A stretch of 64,000 nt of DNA from Rhizophagus irregularis (GCF_026210795.1 NC_089451.1:124001-188000); one strand, 5' to 3'; positions 22,599 to 36,800 are shown, counted from the stretch's first letter. The notes: generated by a model from the sequence alone, not told the origin. Translations and numbers: made by a program.

Positions 22599-24960
22599 AT
22601 GTTTTATAGAGCGAAGTTCTTTAATTATTCAAGGAATTATGTAAATGTATCAAAACGTATGCTTTCAAATAGTTCTAAAGATCAAAGAAAGCATTTATGG
22701 TCAATGACAATTATCGAGGTTTTATTTGATTATCAAGAAATTTGTATAATTTCAATCACGTGTTTTGCCTAATTGATAACGTATATATAGGCTGCAAATT
22801 TGCTAAGACAGAAGAAAATTTCAACAGTATCTTTGGTTAAAGAATGTTTTTCTCGGATTTCAAAATATGATGCTGAAATAAACGCGTTTATAGAGGTGCA
22901 AAATGAGAAAAAATTACTTGATAAGGCTCTAGAAATTGATGCTAAAGGTTGAGCTTATAAAAACATATTTGTATTTATGATATCAATGATACTGTTATTT
23001 ATATTTACCTTTAATATTGTAGGATCATTTAATGGTTCTTTAGATGGGATACCTGTTGCATATAAAGATTTATTTTGTACATCTTCCTTATCAACTACAT
23101 GTGGATCTTTTATGTTAAAAAGTAAAAATTTTTTTCTTTAGTTTAATGCACAGTAGTCACGTGATAACATCATTTATTTTTTTTTAGATTTTAAATCGCC
23201 GTTTAATGCTACTGTCATCAATTTTCTTGAAGAAGCGGGTGCTATTATGATTGGAAAAACCAATATGGATGAATTTGGAATGGGGTAAATATAAGAAGGA
23301 ATTGTATAATACCAATCGTTTATTTTTAATATCAATCAAATCTTCAAAGTGCAGCAAACGTATATAGTGTACATGGTCCGGTGTATAATCCTCAATCAAT
23401 TCTTTTTGATGAAAATCATTTTGAAAAGAATGATGGGGATCAACGTGTTGCCGGTGGAAGTTCAGGTGGTAGTGCAGCGGCAGTTGCATCTGGAATGTGT
23501 TTCGCGTGAGTTGATGTTATTGTCCTTGTAAGTTATTTTCTCAGTACTGAAAAAAAAAAAATTTTTTTTTATAGTGCTTTAGGATCGGACACCGGAGGAT
23601 CTGTTCGCCTTCCTGCTTCATATTGTGGCATAGTGGGATTTAAACCTTCTTATGGTCAATGTTCTCGATGGGGACTTATTGCATATGCCAACTCGCTGGA
23701 CACAGTTGGCATCCTGACAAGAACAGTTAGTGATGCTCAAATGATTTATGGTTAGTTTTTTTTTGTATTTTAGATGATTACATTCAATCATTATATACAT
23801 ATTATCATCCGTTTTTAGACGTGATATCAAAATTCGACGTGAATGATTCAACATCAATAACTCCAGAAGTTCGATCCATAAATTCATCCATACCATCATT
23901 TTTTAAATTAAATTCAAACGCTGACGATTTAAGAGGATTGCGCGTTGGTGTTCCCAAAGTAATTGTACTTGTGTATTTATTTTATATTATTATCCTAAAT
24001 CTATGTCTTAATAGTATGTCATGACTATAGGAATATTTTGTTTCAGAACTTGGTGAATCTATTGTTAATTTATGGAAAAAAGGGATTTCTTATCTAAAAT
24101 CACATGGTGCAACAATTGTCTCAGTTTCATGTCCAAGTACAAGATACGCGTTATCAGCTTATTACATATTAGCACCATCAGAAGCTTCTTCCAACTTAGC
24201 ACGGTTTGATGGAGTTAGATATGGTATATTTATATAGATTATAACCTATTCTTTCCAAAAGATTGCAGTAATCCTTTTCATCAATTTTTCTAGGTCATCG
24301 AAGTGAAGAATCGAATAAAAATGATGGCATGCTATATGCTAATACAAGAGGAAGGTTTGGCAAAGAAGTTAAAAAACGTATAATTTTGGGAACTTATGCT
24401 TTAACTGCAGGGTAAATAAAGCTTTCTTTTATCCTTAAATAAGTAAAATTGTTTATGGTATTCTTCCGTTATGATTTTAGATCTTACGGAAATTACTTTC
24501 TTCAAGCACAAAAAATTCGTAGGATGGTAAAATCAGATTTTGATCGAGTTTTTAAAAGACCAAATCCGTTGCGTTTTACTAAAAAAGACTCGGGATGCAA
24601 TGAAAATAAAGTCGATGTTTTAATAACTCCAGTTACTATTTCTACTGCACCAAAAATTGAGGATTGCTTGACGACTAACGTAAACAATTTTATAAATACT
24701 TACGTAAATGATGTTTTTGTTGTACCTGCAAGTTTAGCTGGTAAGCTTAGAATGTCTCCTTTTATTAAAAAGTAACCAATAACTAATATTTAGATGATAT
24801 TTTACTTACAAAATCAGGAATTCCCGCCATTAGTATACCTTTTGGTATATCCTCGATTGACGGATTTCCGATCGGGTTACAATTAATAACACAATATGGG
24901 GATGATGATACTTTATTAGGAGTAGCAAAAGTTCTAGAAAAAGGAGCAAATCAGAAATAG
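22599..24960 (+). CDS. gatA: Glutamyl-tRNA(Gln) amidotransferase subunit A, mitochondrial
   Basis: Amidase subunit of the mitochondrial GatCAB/GatFAB complex, which converts Glu-tRNA(Gln) to Gln-tRNA(Gln). Eleven exons: 22599-22718, 22791-22947, 23023-23121, 23188-23284, 23350-23505, 23575-23750, 23819-23958, 24031-24223, 24294-24411, 24481-24740 and 24818-24960; 552 aa (animal QRSL1 is slightly shorter). The N-terminus ([20 protein letters not shown]) lacks acidic residues and fits a mitochondrial targeting peptide. Amidase signature residues are all present: catalytic Lys107 ([10 protein letters not shown]), [14 protein letters not shown] with cis-Ser195, and nucleophile Ser219 in [13 protein letters not shown]. 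The substrate-pocket region [20 protein letters not shown] and the C-terminal [15 protein letters not shown] also match. All exon phases agree. The gene converges with PRP18, 184 bp apart. Confidence 0.95.
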
Positions 24961-25144
24961 ACCCGATCCTCTGAATTATTTAACATTTTATTATTATTAT
25001 TTTACTGGGTTTTTTTTTTAAAAAAAAAGTAATTAAATTTTTTATTTCTATATAGATCTGTTTTATATTATTAGTATTACATTTCTGTCAACTAAACTAC
25101 GTAATAACGGATTGTGTTATAATGTCTAAAAAGAAGTATGGATT

Positions 25145-26867
25145 TCAACCCATTAGTTGTGAATTGTCTTCTGGCGGGTATTTTGACTGACAAAATGTCA
25201 TTAATCTCTTAATTGATTGAATCCATTTACGCGTTGTCTCATCGTTAAGTACATGAGCGACCTGGGCAGAGAAAATTTTTTCGCGAGCAGAACGTTCGTG
25301 GATACTATACAAAGTAAAAAACATCATTAAGATATCTGAATTATTTGTTGAACAGTATCTTGGTTTATAAATACGTACCCAACCATAGTAACACCTTATT
25401 TTTGGGAATTAAAATAATTTAATTAATCTTGAGAAATAAAATGTAAATTGTAAAAATTCTAAGACATACCAATAGGCCAAGGCGCATTTCCAATAGATAA
25501 TCTTAAATAAGCATCGTTCGCGTTCATATATTCGCGTTTCTGCATATAATGTGTAATTTCTGTTACACGTGCTAGTACATCTGGTTCTATTGACTATACA
25601 AATAAATTTAAATTTCTTAATTTAAATCACTCCAAGGAACATATAATCTTTCTTTATCTACCTTTTTCTTAAGAGTTCTGAAGAAAGGTTGCATGTACTC
25701 GTTTGTTTGTTTTTGTGTAGCGGCAGAAAGTTTACCTTGTACGCTTCTCTTAACATGATCCGGACGATTATTCATTTCTTGTTCCCATTCCCGAATTAAA
25801 CGCTGGTTAAAGAAATATCATTAATCTTATTCACTTAATTGATCAAATTATATATAAAAAACAAACCCTTAAAAACGTATAAATAAGGACAAAGAGTTTG
25901 TCTGGATCCTTTTCTAGGAGTTCAATGCTAATTGGAGTATTATCCTAATATTAAAAATATAAGTTACTATGTAATCACTAATAACGATAAATTAAAAATA
26001 ATGATAATTAGGTATACCAAAACAGAATCTTCAGTTGTCTTCTTTTTCTTGGAAGTTCGACTTTCTTCTTCGTCTTGTTGCTTTTTCAACGCCTCTAAAT
26101 CTAAATTGGTATCCATTTCTTCTAAAGTCCTCATAAAATCGTTACGTTGACCCTTAATATCAGGTATTATTGATAGTTAGAACAAAAAAAAAATGCTTCG
26201 CTGATAATGAAATTAAATAGAGTACTTACCTCTGTTCGCTCTTCGATGAGTTCAAGAGCACGTAACCGTGTTTTACGATCTTTATCAGATTCACCGAAAA
26301 GTCTAATTGGCTGACCTTTCGCTCTTAAACGACGAACTACTTCCTCCGGTGAAATATTAAAAGTATCGCTTCCATCATACTAATCGAAAATAATTATTAT
26401 ATATACTATTAATACTATTAACAATCACAATGACTTGACATACCTCTTCCTTCTGACCTTCACTATCCGAAGCAGATTTTTCTGCCTTTTCTTGTTCTGC
26501 AAGTAACAAGAGCTATTGATTACACAAGAAAGTATTCAAAAAAAAAATTAAAATCGAGTATTATAGATTTAATAAATAAATTTAACCATCAGACTAAATA
26601 CCGTTTTATTCTTTTGTCTTTTTCTTTCCTAAATTTAGTAAAGCATTCCTAATTAATTGATAAGAACAAAAATCAATTACAAAACATTACTTTAAGCACC
26701 TCACGTTTTTTTTCTATTTCCGCTTGTTCGGCTAAATATTGCTGTTCTCTTTTCTTCTCTACATCTGATCGGCGAACATATTTCTTTTTCTTTTGTTCTT
26801 GTTCTTCTGAATGTATATTTTCAAGGAATTTACGCTTATTTTCGATTTCTGCTTTTAAAAAATTCAT
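25145..26867 (-). CDS. PRPF18: Pre-mRNA-splicing factor 18 (Prp18)
   Basis: Second-step splicing factor associated with the U5 snRNP, promoting 3' splice-site ligation. Ten exons (minus): 26867-26691, 26628-26602, 26512-26444, 26379-26230, 26152-26018, 25944-25867, 25802-25662, 25593-25470, 25394-25379 and 25304-25145; 358 aa (human 342). The N-terminal segment [16 protein letters not shown] has the family form. Then come the [21 protein letters not shown] block (about 98-116), the helical Prp18 domain with [14 protein letters not shown], and the invariant loop [18 protein letters not shown] (about 284-302), ending with [24 protein letters not shown]. The ninth exon is only 16 nt but is required: it encodes VTMVG of the conserved core. 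The second and third exons (27 and 69 nt) are less certain. Confidence 0.93.
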
Positions 26868-27964
26868 GGTGTGTTTTTTTTTGTTATTACCCAAAATGAT
26901 TTTATAAAATATCCTTTTAACCTCACGTGACTTGTTAATTCTGGCGGAGTCAGCATAGCGGACATCCCTATTTTATCACAATTTTGACGATCATTTGTCG
27001 ACCATTTATTCAATTTTATCACTTCACTATAATTAAATTGATTGAATAATTCTACATAATAATATGTACTCAAATTTTACAGACAGCTTAATATTAGTTT
27101 GGATTTACTGCAAGTTAAATTTTATTAGAATTGCATCATTATTGAATAAATTTTATTAGTAGTAACTTTAATTTTTAATAAAAATGCATTAGATATAAAA
27201 TTTCAAATTGATTATCTATATTTTATTCTAATCTTTCTAAAATACTTTGCATATTCTCATCATTATTTTCATCTAAACTATCAATTGTTTCTTCTTCAAC
27301 TAAAGGTATTTTATTATCTTTTAGTAAGATGATATTTTTATGAGTATTTCTTTATAAAATTTTAAAGACTATTTATAAAAAATAAACAATATAATTTTTA
27401 ATGATCAAATTTGTTGTTTAAATAAATAAAACAAAAAAAAAATCTTTTTTTAATATATATTTTAATAATATTCATAAATATTCTCTTAATAATAACTTTT
27501 GATTTATCTAAATTTTGCTAGTTTATTTTAGCCATTGATTCTTGAATATCTAAATAATATATTTTGAAAATTTTAAGTTTTATCCATAAATCTGTGGTTT
27601 TGCAGTGGTTTCACCTAAAGTTTGCTTCAAAATCAGGTTAGCAAATGATTGGCAAATAATTGGTAATTATCAAATTATTGGAAATTTCAGTTTAAGGTTA
27701 ATTTTGGCAATACATTTTTTTTTGCCATAATACTTTTATAGTATAATTTTCATAAATTAAACTGCCAAAAAAACAATTAGTATAATTTACCTGAGCATTT
27801 ATGGCTTTACCCAATACTTCAAAGTAGTTATAATATAATATATATAAATAAAATCTGATACTATAATTAGATTTTAATTTTATAAAAATGAATTAAACTT
27901 TATGCATTAAAACTTTAAAAGGAATTGATTTAAAACCTTGCTTACTCCTAATAGAAGTCTTTGG

Positions 27965-28164
27965 GAAAAATTTTAAATTTACTAGTAATTTTACTAGCGA
28001 TTCTATTAGTTAATTGATCTAAAAAAAAAAATCATAACAACTTAGTGTAATATTTCTTTTTTTAAGTGTAATTTATTTATATATAGTAAAATTTTCAAAA
28101 ATTCTCAATTATAAATTTTATCTTAGATTTTTGGTAACCTATCTTATAAGTAAGTAAGGTCCTA
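27965..28164. mobile_element. Degenerate MITE, family B
   Basis: The right half matches other family-B copies: ATCATAACAA.., then GGTAACCTATCTTATAAGTA, ending AGTAAGGTCCT, which is the family's inverted end (AGGACC..). The left part is strongly diverged, so the left boundary is approximate. Confidence 0.5.
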
Positions 28165-29904
28165 TTAATTTATCAAATTAAAAAAATAACCAGAACAAAG
28201 CAATAGTATGAAAAAAGAACCCTAAATAATTATAATAAAAGTCACATTTACAGTACTAATTAAGTATATTAAAGTCATAAATAATATAATCTATAATCCT
28301 ATTCATCTGATTAGTCAATCCTTATAGTCCAGATGCTTATTCTAAATCTCAAATTTGATTGGATAAAATCTGTTATATTTTAAGATCATTTTACAACTAC
28401 ATTAATAGCATTTAGAAAAATTTTTCAATTATGTAACAATTTTTGCTGATTATTTTCTAAAATAGCTGATTAATTTTGGCAATAAAAAATATTTTTTTAT
28501 TTTTCAAATAAAACTTAATATATATTTTATATTAAGGATGTTTATCAAAATTATTTTTTCAAAATTTTAATTTAGTTAAAATTTAATCTGAAACTATTTT
28601 TTATAATAAATTTAATTGTTAAAACTGTTTTTATGCTTTTCTGAAACTAATTATAATTTAGAAAAGTTTCAGATTTACCAATTTTTTTATTAAAAATAAG
28701 ATTTTTGAGTTTTGAATTTTTGAATTTTATCGTTAAATGAGTTTTGAGCAGCAACACTATTTTATACAACTTTAAAATTTACTATAAAAAACTAAAGGTT
28801 ATTCTAAGTAAACTTATAAAATATGAAAACTCTTTTCGCTACTGTTCATGACCATTTTTCTATAAACAAAAAACATAATAATTTTTTTATTTTTTTTACT
28901 TTTGCTTATTTTAACTTCGTTTAAATACACTTATACTTCAAGTTTAACTTGATAAAAATAACTCTTATGAGTTTTTAGTATAGTTTATTTTCCTTTTCCC
29001 TTATTTTTTTACGTGTTTTTATCTTGTACTTTTTGGACTTTATTCATTTTAGCGTATCATCCAGCAAAACAAGATAAAAACACCATCTTAAATATGTGGA
29101 TACCTCAATATTATTAAGTGAACTTATACGAATGGAAGCAATATAGAAAGATGAACTCCTAACGAACTCTTCTTGGACAAAAAGTTCATACAATATATGA
29201 AACTGAATACTTTTACGACAGTAGCCCTACCTACTTTAAAATCTTGGATAATAAAGCTCAAGAGAAATATGAAAAAGCTGCCTGCACCTACAGAAATCTT
29301 ACAGATGATATCTTTACAAGATCTTAAGTGACACTCTGGAACTTTATTGACTAGCTCTCTTTGCACCTACAAAAAACACAATTTTTTTCTCCTTTTCAAA
29401 CCCCTTTCTGAAAAAGGAACATATCAAACTCACAAGAAAATTATCAAATAAACAATTTAGACGTGTTTTTTACTCCTATTGGATGCCTTTTTGAATACGT
29501 TTTGAAACCTCTTTATTCAACTACAAATGATTATAAATACGGAAGAATCCTTCTATATTAGATAACATTTATTAAGCGACATCAGATTTGGAAATTTTAT
29601 TAGAACTAATGGATATTTAACAAGCTGTACATTATGTTTTTCCTGTGGAAATGCATATTACTGTTTTTTTTAAACAACAGACGATATTACAATTTGGCCT
29701 CATACATTTCAACCCATATTCACTAAGGGCCTTCAAGGACAGAGATAAATTGACTTCACCCTCAGACTGCAGAATATTACCAAACCTTTTTATAGATAGA
29801 ATTATAGATTTTTTCTTTTTACTTTTTTTTGTTTTTGCTATTTTCTTTAAATTAGTTTTTAAATTAGTTTTTAAATTTTTAATTATAAATTATATGGATA
29901 GAGT

Positions 29905-30129
29905 AGAATTCTACCTATTACTAAGATATATTACCGATAGAAATTTCACTTTCATATAAAACCTTACCTTAGAATTTGCTTAAATTCTATTGATTAATTG
30001 TCTAAAAAGGAAAAAAATCATAACAATGTAACATAAAATTTCCTTTTATAATAGGATCTTTAAAGAGTTTTATATATAAACCTTACCTTAGACTACAGGA
30101 TGACTTATATTAATAGTAAACAGGGTCCT
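29905..30129. mobile_element. MITE, family B, near-complete copy
   Basis: Ends are AGAATTCTACCTATTACTAA at the left and ..AATAGTAAACAGGGTCCT at the right. The interior (AAATCATAACAATGTAACAT and TTTCACTTTCATATAAAACC) is shared with 57636-57859 and, in reverse, with the complete copy at 60593-60816. Confidence 0.7.
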
Positions 30130-31114
30130 GATTACCTGATAGAGCTTATAATTGGTATTTAGATTTTGTTATTAGGTTTTGGCAACTGCTAGTATTTAGT
30201 TATTTTAGTTGTACATCTAAACATCTGATAGTAAATATCATAGTACTTGATTACAACTTACAAACTCCTTTATGTAAATGAAACCTTCTTTGTCTTTTAC
30301 TAGAGACTACCAGTAAGCATACAGACTCTTCTTTCTACAACTGGTTGGTTTTGATGTATTATGCTGTGCTCATGGAATTCTACAATCTGATTAGATTAAA
30401 TTACCCAACACCAGTTCTAGTTGGATTTACTAAAAAGGGACGATCTGATGGTTTATTTCATTTATTTTACAAGAATATGCTAAATATAATTTTCTTTTTT
30501 GGCTAATCATGATGTAATAGGTCCTGTGATTACCTTGTAAAGAAAGAGGAGTATTTACGCTAAAATAGGATGTTATAAATATTTCTTACTCTTTGAGCAA
30601 AAGTTATTATCTAGTAATGGTATACACGTGAAGTGCTTTAAAGCATGACGAGTGGTTTGGTAGTTAATTATATTAGATCGTTATTTAGAGTTTTATACAT
30701 TTGTAATTAGCTTTAATTTGTATTTAATAAACTACTATTAAATGCATTGCAGTTAAAAAAAAAAAACTTATAGAGCATGTAAAATTATGATATTTAAAAA
30801 AAATATTTTTAGTGATATTTTAGGAAATGATTGGCAAATTATCACATGATCGAAGAATTTTTCTGGATACTGTTGGAATAGTTATCATCTTACTACATCA
30901 CTTTCAACTATATATTTATGATAATACAGGTGATATATTATATAAGTAACAAATAGAAATCAGATTATAAAAAAATTCTGTTACTAAGATAAATATAAAT
31001 AATGTGAACGTAATAGTCACATGAATGGTAATGATTAGATTAAAAATGTTAGCCGTAATTGATTAGTTGATGCCATAATATTATAGCATACAGTATTACA
31101 GTTATGACACTTTT

Positions 31115-31205
31115 CGTAATACTGTAATTAGGCTGTAATACTGTAATTAGGTCGTAATACTATAATTAGATTGTAATGGTATAATTAAACTGTAATGTTG
31201 TAATT
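31115..31205. repeat. 19-bp tandem repeat, about five copies
   Basis: Units of the form TGTAATACTGTAATTAGGC repeat with progressive substitutions (GGTCG, GATTG, AACTG at the joints). Confidence 0.75.
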
Positions 31206-32912
31206 TTTAATAGCATAAAAATTTAAAATAAAAGTAATAAAATTACAATATATAGTTTATATGTCATGTAATTTTAATTTTTAGGAGTACATAAAACGCA
31301 TCATATTTTTTTTTGCATTTTGTATGTGTTTGTGTAAAGAAAAAAATTATATAATAAACTAAAATCCCTATGGTGGATGGTCAGGAATAGAAGGTAGAAA
31401 ATTTTAAATTTTTTTCAAAAAATTTATATTAAATTAGCATAATATCTTTAATAATTAAATAATTTTATGCATAATTTACATATAAACTTTTTTACAAAAA
31501 AAAATTTTTTATTATTTTTTTTTATATTATTTATCCCTTAAAATTGAAATTACAAGTTACATGTTTCTTAAAATCTAAAATCTGAAATCCAAATTTAAAT
31601 ATATAATTTTAGCTGAAAATCATAATTTCAGCTAAAACAGAAATACAGATCTTTCCTTTTTTTGATAATAACATACTGGAATTTTATGTAATATTACTTT
31701 CCTTTTTAGGATATTAGTTAATTTCTGCTAAAATTAAGTGTATAATTCTGGCCAAAATTACATACTTAATTTTAGAATTACGGTATTACGATTGTGATAG
31801 ATTAACACCTAATTACAGTATTATAACTTTTACTTTTTAATGTAGATAAATTGCAATCTATTACATACAACACTGTATCTTAATATTACAATTACAGCTA
31901 ATATCATCTTTAGGTTAAATACAAATATTTTTTTGTTAGTAATATGTATTTCTTATAGTAATTACATATTTTCTATAGATACGTTGATAATTTCTATTCA
32001 TATATATATATATTAACTAAATTATCTTTATCTATAAATTTTAGGTTAAACTATTTTTTTGTAGAATAACTATAGCAAAACCAAAGAAAAACTTATACCC
32101 TATAAAAAATTTTTATCTGAATATTTCCATTATTTCTCCGTGTCTTCCGTAAAAATTCCGTAAAAATGATATATTCACAGATATCTGTGTTAGCAAGATG
32201 AAAATTTCCATGATTTAAAGCTATAAATTCCATGAAAATGATATATTCACAGAAAAAACATGGAAAGATAAAACACAAATCAGATTTTTTACAGGGATAA
32301 TATATGATATAATAGAGTTTGAAAATTGTTAGTTATATTATTTAATAAATAATACACTGCAAGAAATTCTGATGCAACATATTAATGCAGAGGATAAAGA
32401 AAATAAAGACTAAAAATGGAATTTACTTACTCTAATTCATATTTTAAAGTGGTTGAGGTAAAATGTAACAGAATTTCTTCTTAATAGACTATTTTAAAAA
32501 TGATAAATCTTCTTGAAATATTATAAATTGTAAATTTAGTGTAGGTATTTAGTTTATGTTACTATAATAAAAAAATTATGAATAAATGTATATTTTTTTT
32601 TAAAAAAAAATAAATTCTTAAAATTTTCTAAAGTTCATAACAAAATTACATGTCATTTTTCCTAATATGCTCTTTTTATTATTCTCTGATAATACTATCT
32701 GGTTTTATATAAATTTAATTTGATACATATTTTCCTAATCTTCAAGTAAGATATAACTTTTAGTATTATTAATTAAAGAATTTTATTAGAAACTTCACTG
32801 ATCATAGTGAATTATTTGTTTAAATCTATTTTTTCCTGTTAACTTTAAAATAACATTAATATTTATATTTAGCAGAACTGTATTTAAACTTTTCTTCATC
32901 TTTAAATAGATA

Positions 32913-33327
32913 CACAGGTCAAAAAGTGAAAAATCGGCGTAATCGATACCAATCAGGCAGTTTGCTAACTTTTGATCCAGTGATCAGAAAAGAATGAAAT
33001 ATAGCTCATTGGAATCGTCTCAACAAGACGAATCTAATGATAGTAAAATCGCATCTTTAGGATTAATAGTTAATAAAAAATTAAATAAAATATAAATGAT
33101 ACATTTTTATTTTTATATTTTACTTAATTTCTCATCAAGTATTAATCCTAGAAATGCGATTTTACTACCATTAGATTCGTCTTGTTGAGACGATTCCAAT
33201 GAGCTATATTTTATTCTTTTCTGATCACTGGATCAAAAGTTAGCAAACTGCCTGATTGGTGACAGTATTTGGCGAAAATGCCAATCAGTCACCGATTGGT
33301 GCCTGATTTTTCACTTTTTGACCTGTG
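32913..33327. mobile_element. Foldback element (415 bp) with long inverted arms
   Basis: Ends are CACAGGTCAAAAAGTGAAAA and the exact complement at 33308-33327. The arms remain complementary for well over 100 bp (TTTGATCCAGTGATCAGAAA on the left, TTTCTGATCACTGGATCAAA on the right), leaving a central AT-rich loop. Each arm also contains its own short hairpin, GAATCGTCTCAACAAGACGAA, a motif that reappears in the foldback inside the element at 38564-39481. An extra stretch on the right arm (GATTGGTGACAGTATTTGGC) makes the arms unequal. Confidence 0.85.
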
Positions 33328-34369
33328 ATATACAAATATGTTTTCTGAAAATGTTTCGATTGAAAAGTATTTTTTTTCAATAATATGTTAAGAAAACCTA
33401 GTTTTTTTTAATAAAAACTATAAATGAGTTAATGTAATAAGATATTTGTTTTGAAGTAAAATAAAAAAGAGAATAGAAATGGGATATTGTTTTATTGTGT
33501 AAATGTTTATTTTTTTTATAAATAAATAATTTTTGATAAGTTATAAAAATTTTAAAATAAAGCTTACATCAAATAGATAACAGGTTTTCCATTAGGTTGT
33601 GAAAAACTACTGTATAATGATTACTAAATATATATCATATAGTATAAGATATTTGTAAAAATAGAAATAAACAAGATTAAACAGGTAAATCATTTAACGC
33701 TGATGCTATACATGCAATAATTACATTGTTGATCTGTATGATAAAATTGAAGAATAGTCAAATTATCCCATATGGAAAATTGATCAGCCAAAATTAGCCT
33801 AATTCTAGCTGTCACTTTAATTTTGGCCAGATATTACTGTATATTAAATAAAGAAATTAATTGGTTTATAATAGTTAGTTAAAAATAGCTTAATTCTGGT
33901 TATTATAATATTAATTTTAGCCAAAGTTATGTATTATTATAGTTAAAATTACTATATAAAATTAAGAAAATTTTGTTAACTTTTTTGATTGAAAGGTAGT
34001 ATAAAATATATATCAAGAGCATTCTTAATTATAAATGTTGTCAAAATTTTCTAATTATAATATTTCAACATTACAATATATACCGTAAATAATTTTGTAA
34101 TCAAGTAAATGTCATAATACTATAATGCTATAATATTAAATTTACAGTATATCATATGGGCCAATCCTTGGAATCTAATTTTTTTACACAAAAATAATTT
34201 TATTAAAGCAAATATAAATTATCATTTATATAAGAATAATAAATTTATACCAGATAATGCAAAAAAAACTAATTAATTATATAATTTTTAATTTTTTTTT
34301 AATATAAGATATCATTAAAATTTAAAAGATCAAATATAACTCTCATGACAAAATCATTGATAATTCTTC

Positions 34370-34925
34370 GTAGAAATAAGCTATACAAATAAATTTACAT
34401 TCATTTGAAAGAGAAAATCGAGATCTATCTAATGAATCTAAAATCAAGTGAATTGAATCACTAGTTGTTCAGTAATCACGTTCAGTATATTATTGAATTT
34501 TATCTAAATTTGATCATTAATTACTTCACATATAGTGATTCAATTTGAATGATCTTTGCTCCCTAAGGTGATGCCAACTTTTATCTTTAAAATAAATTTA
34601 AAATAATTCGTTTATTATATGTAGATGTTTAGGAATCATCAATTATATTATTAATATAAAATTTTATAAGTTTGATAAAATCTGATATAAAAAAATTTAT
34701 TAAATACCTGTAGATGCAAGCTACACGAATGAAATTATATTCATTTGAAAGAGAAAATTGAGGTCTATCTAATAAGCCTAAAATCGAATGAATTGAATCA
34801 CTGGATTGTGAATAATTACGTCTAATATATTTATTTTTAATTTTTAAATTTGATTTGACTTTGATCGTTAATTACGCCTCATCCAGTGATCCAATTTTCC
34901 TGATCTTTGATTCTTACGATAGAGC
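34370..34925. repeat. Two direct copies of a roughly 200-bp repeat
   Basis: 34370-34565 and 34717-34925 share TTCATTTGAAAGAGAAAATC, then GTCTATCTAAT.., TGAATTGAATCACT and a right end TAGTGATTCAATTTGAATGA versus CAGTGATCCAATTTTCCTGA. Each copy has inverted outer parts (TTGAATCACT..AGTGATTCAA), so these are probably two old MITEs. Confidence 0.65.
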
Positions 34926-36479
34926 AAATTCTCAGCTTTCAAATGAATGTAAAATGATGACGTTAGCATATCTCCAGGAATAATAATGCACGATTTTGTC
35001 ACCTGCATAAAGTCCGATCTGAAAATTTTATTTCTTACCAAAAAATGCTTTCATAAGAGAATCCCAAATTCTTTTACTTTATTTAAAAGATTTTATTTGC
35101 AATTTAAGGATTTTAGTAGAATAAATCTAATAAAATAATTTTAAAAGATAAAAAACAAATATATAATTAGTTATTTTGAAAAAAAAAGAATATCTTATTA
35201 TTCATTTTACAACTATTTTACATCATAATTATTTTTTATTTGCATGTATTTTTTACAAAGAAAAAACAATAAATTAAAGCTAAAAATTATGAAAAAATAT
35301 GTCTTATCTATGTATATAAAATATTAAGTTTTTTCTTTTACTTACCACTTAAAAATAACTGCTATATTTGCTTATAAACTTTTTTGTCATATTTAATAAA
35401 AGTGAATAGAAAAATGATGGAAAAGTGATGGGAGTGATGGGGAAAAAGAAGTGGTTATTACCGTTATTTTTGAATATTGATTAAAAAAATTTTTTTTATT
35501 TTTTATTAAATCTGAGTTACGTAAATATGTAACACATATTTAATTTAGATTTGTGTAATGTTAATCTTACTAAAATATTAAATTTTTATAAAAATCTTAA
35601 TTTAGACTAATTCCAAAAATCGGCACATATGTACTATAAATAGACTTGCGTTAGTTATGTAATTTTATTTTTTAATTAAAAAAAGAAATTAATTTTTTTT
35701 TAGGAATAATCCTGATAGATTTTTTGAACTTTTTGGTAAGTGAAAAAAAGGTTCATTTTTAAGAAACAATGTTAATTTCATTTTTTTATTAATATAAAAC
35801 TTAATTTTTATTTTATTTTTATTTACAGTTAGAATTCTGAATGGGTCAAGTCAGGTCAGGTAAATTGATAAACCTAACCTGAAATTTTTTTTCAGGTCAG
35901 GTCAGGTTAAATCATATCAGGTTATCTATTTAACCTGACTTGAACTAAAACCTGAAAATTTTCAGAATTTATATTAAAAATATCAAAAAAAATGGTGCAA
36001 CTTTTTATATTAAAATTATATAAAAAAGTGAATTTTGATACCGCAATTTACTTTTTATATAAAATTGACATAAAAAAGTGAATTCTGATACCGCAATTCA
36101 CTTTTTATATATAAAATCAATATAAAAAAGTGAATTCTTATATTGCAATTCACTTCATTGGGAAATTTTTTAAGATGCAGAACTGCAAAGATCTGTAAAA
36201 TTAGCAGATCTCCGCATTTTTTTTGTGAATTTATGTGGAAGTCTGCGATTTTGCAGATTTTCACTTTTTATTTTTTACAAAGTTATGCAATAATCTGCAA
36301 TTTTGCATGTTTCCGATTTTTTATGTATGCATTTCTGCAGAAAATCTGCGATTTTGCAGCTTTCTGCTTTTTTTTATGTCAGAATATCAATTTGATTTGC
36401 AATTTTATCACACAATTAACTTTTAACACTTTTAACACTTAAACTTTTAAACTTTGATAAAAACTTGATTTATTACCTA

Positions 36480-36800
36480 AATAATTTTTTTATAACACTC
36501 TTTAAAGAAAAAATTTTACAAGACTTCAAGAAATAATTTTTCACATATTTTAAATTTAAAACTTCAAAGAAAAATATAACACTTTAAAGAAAAAATTTTA
36601 CAAGACTTTAAAGAAATAATTTTTTCTACAACACTTTTTAAAATTTACAAGACTTTAAAGAAAAAATAATTTTTCTACACTTTTTACTAAAGAAAAAACT
36701 TTACAAAATAACTTTTTCTACTACCCTTCAAAGAAAAAATTTTATGACTTTAAATAAATAATTTTTTCCATAATACTTTTTAAAGAAATAATCTGTTAAA
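36480..36800. repeat. Degenerate roughly 60-bp tandem repeat
   Basis: Units of AACACTTTAAAGAAAAAATT, then TTACAAGACTTTAAAGAAAT and a T-rich tail recur about five times with many changes, just before the exon-module array. Confidence 0.65.

Larger units (their letters stand above)
26868..35829. other. Long gene-poor AT-rich region
   Basis: No intact gene seen. It holds degenerate family-B MITEs (about 27965-28164 and 29905-30129), a 19-bp tandem repeat (31115-31205), a duplicated block (32100-32275), a foldback element (32913-33327) and a 200-bp duplication (34370-34925). One short protein-like stretch (about 29109-29335 +, with KVHTIYETEYFYDSSPTYFK) could be a coding relic but is too short to assign. 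Confidence 0.6.

Noticed and set aside
29109-29335. Protein-like stretch (KVHTIYETEYFYDSSPTYFK..)
   Set aside because: One internal stop, no start, no recognised family; kept only as a note in the gene-poor region.
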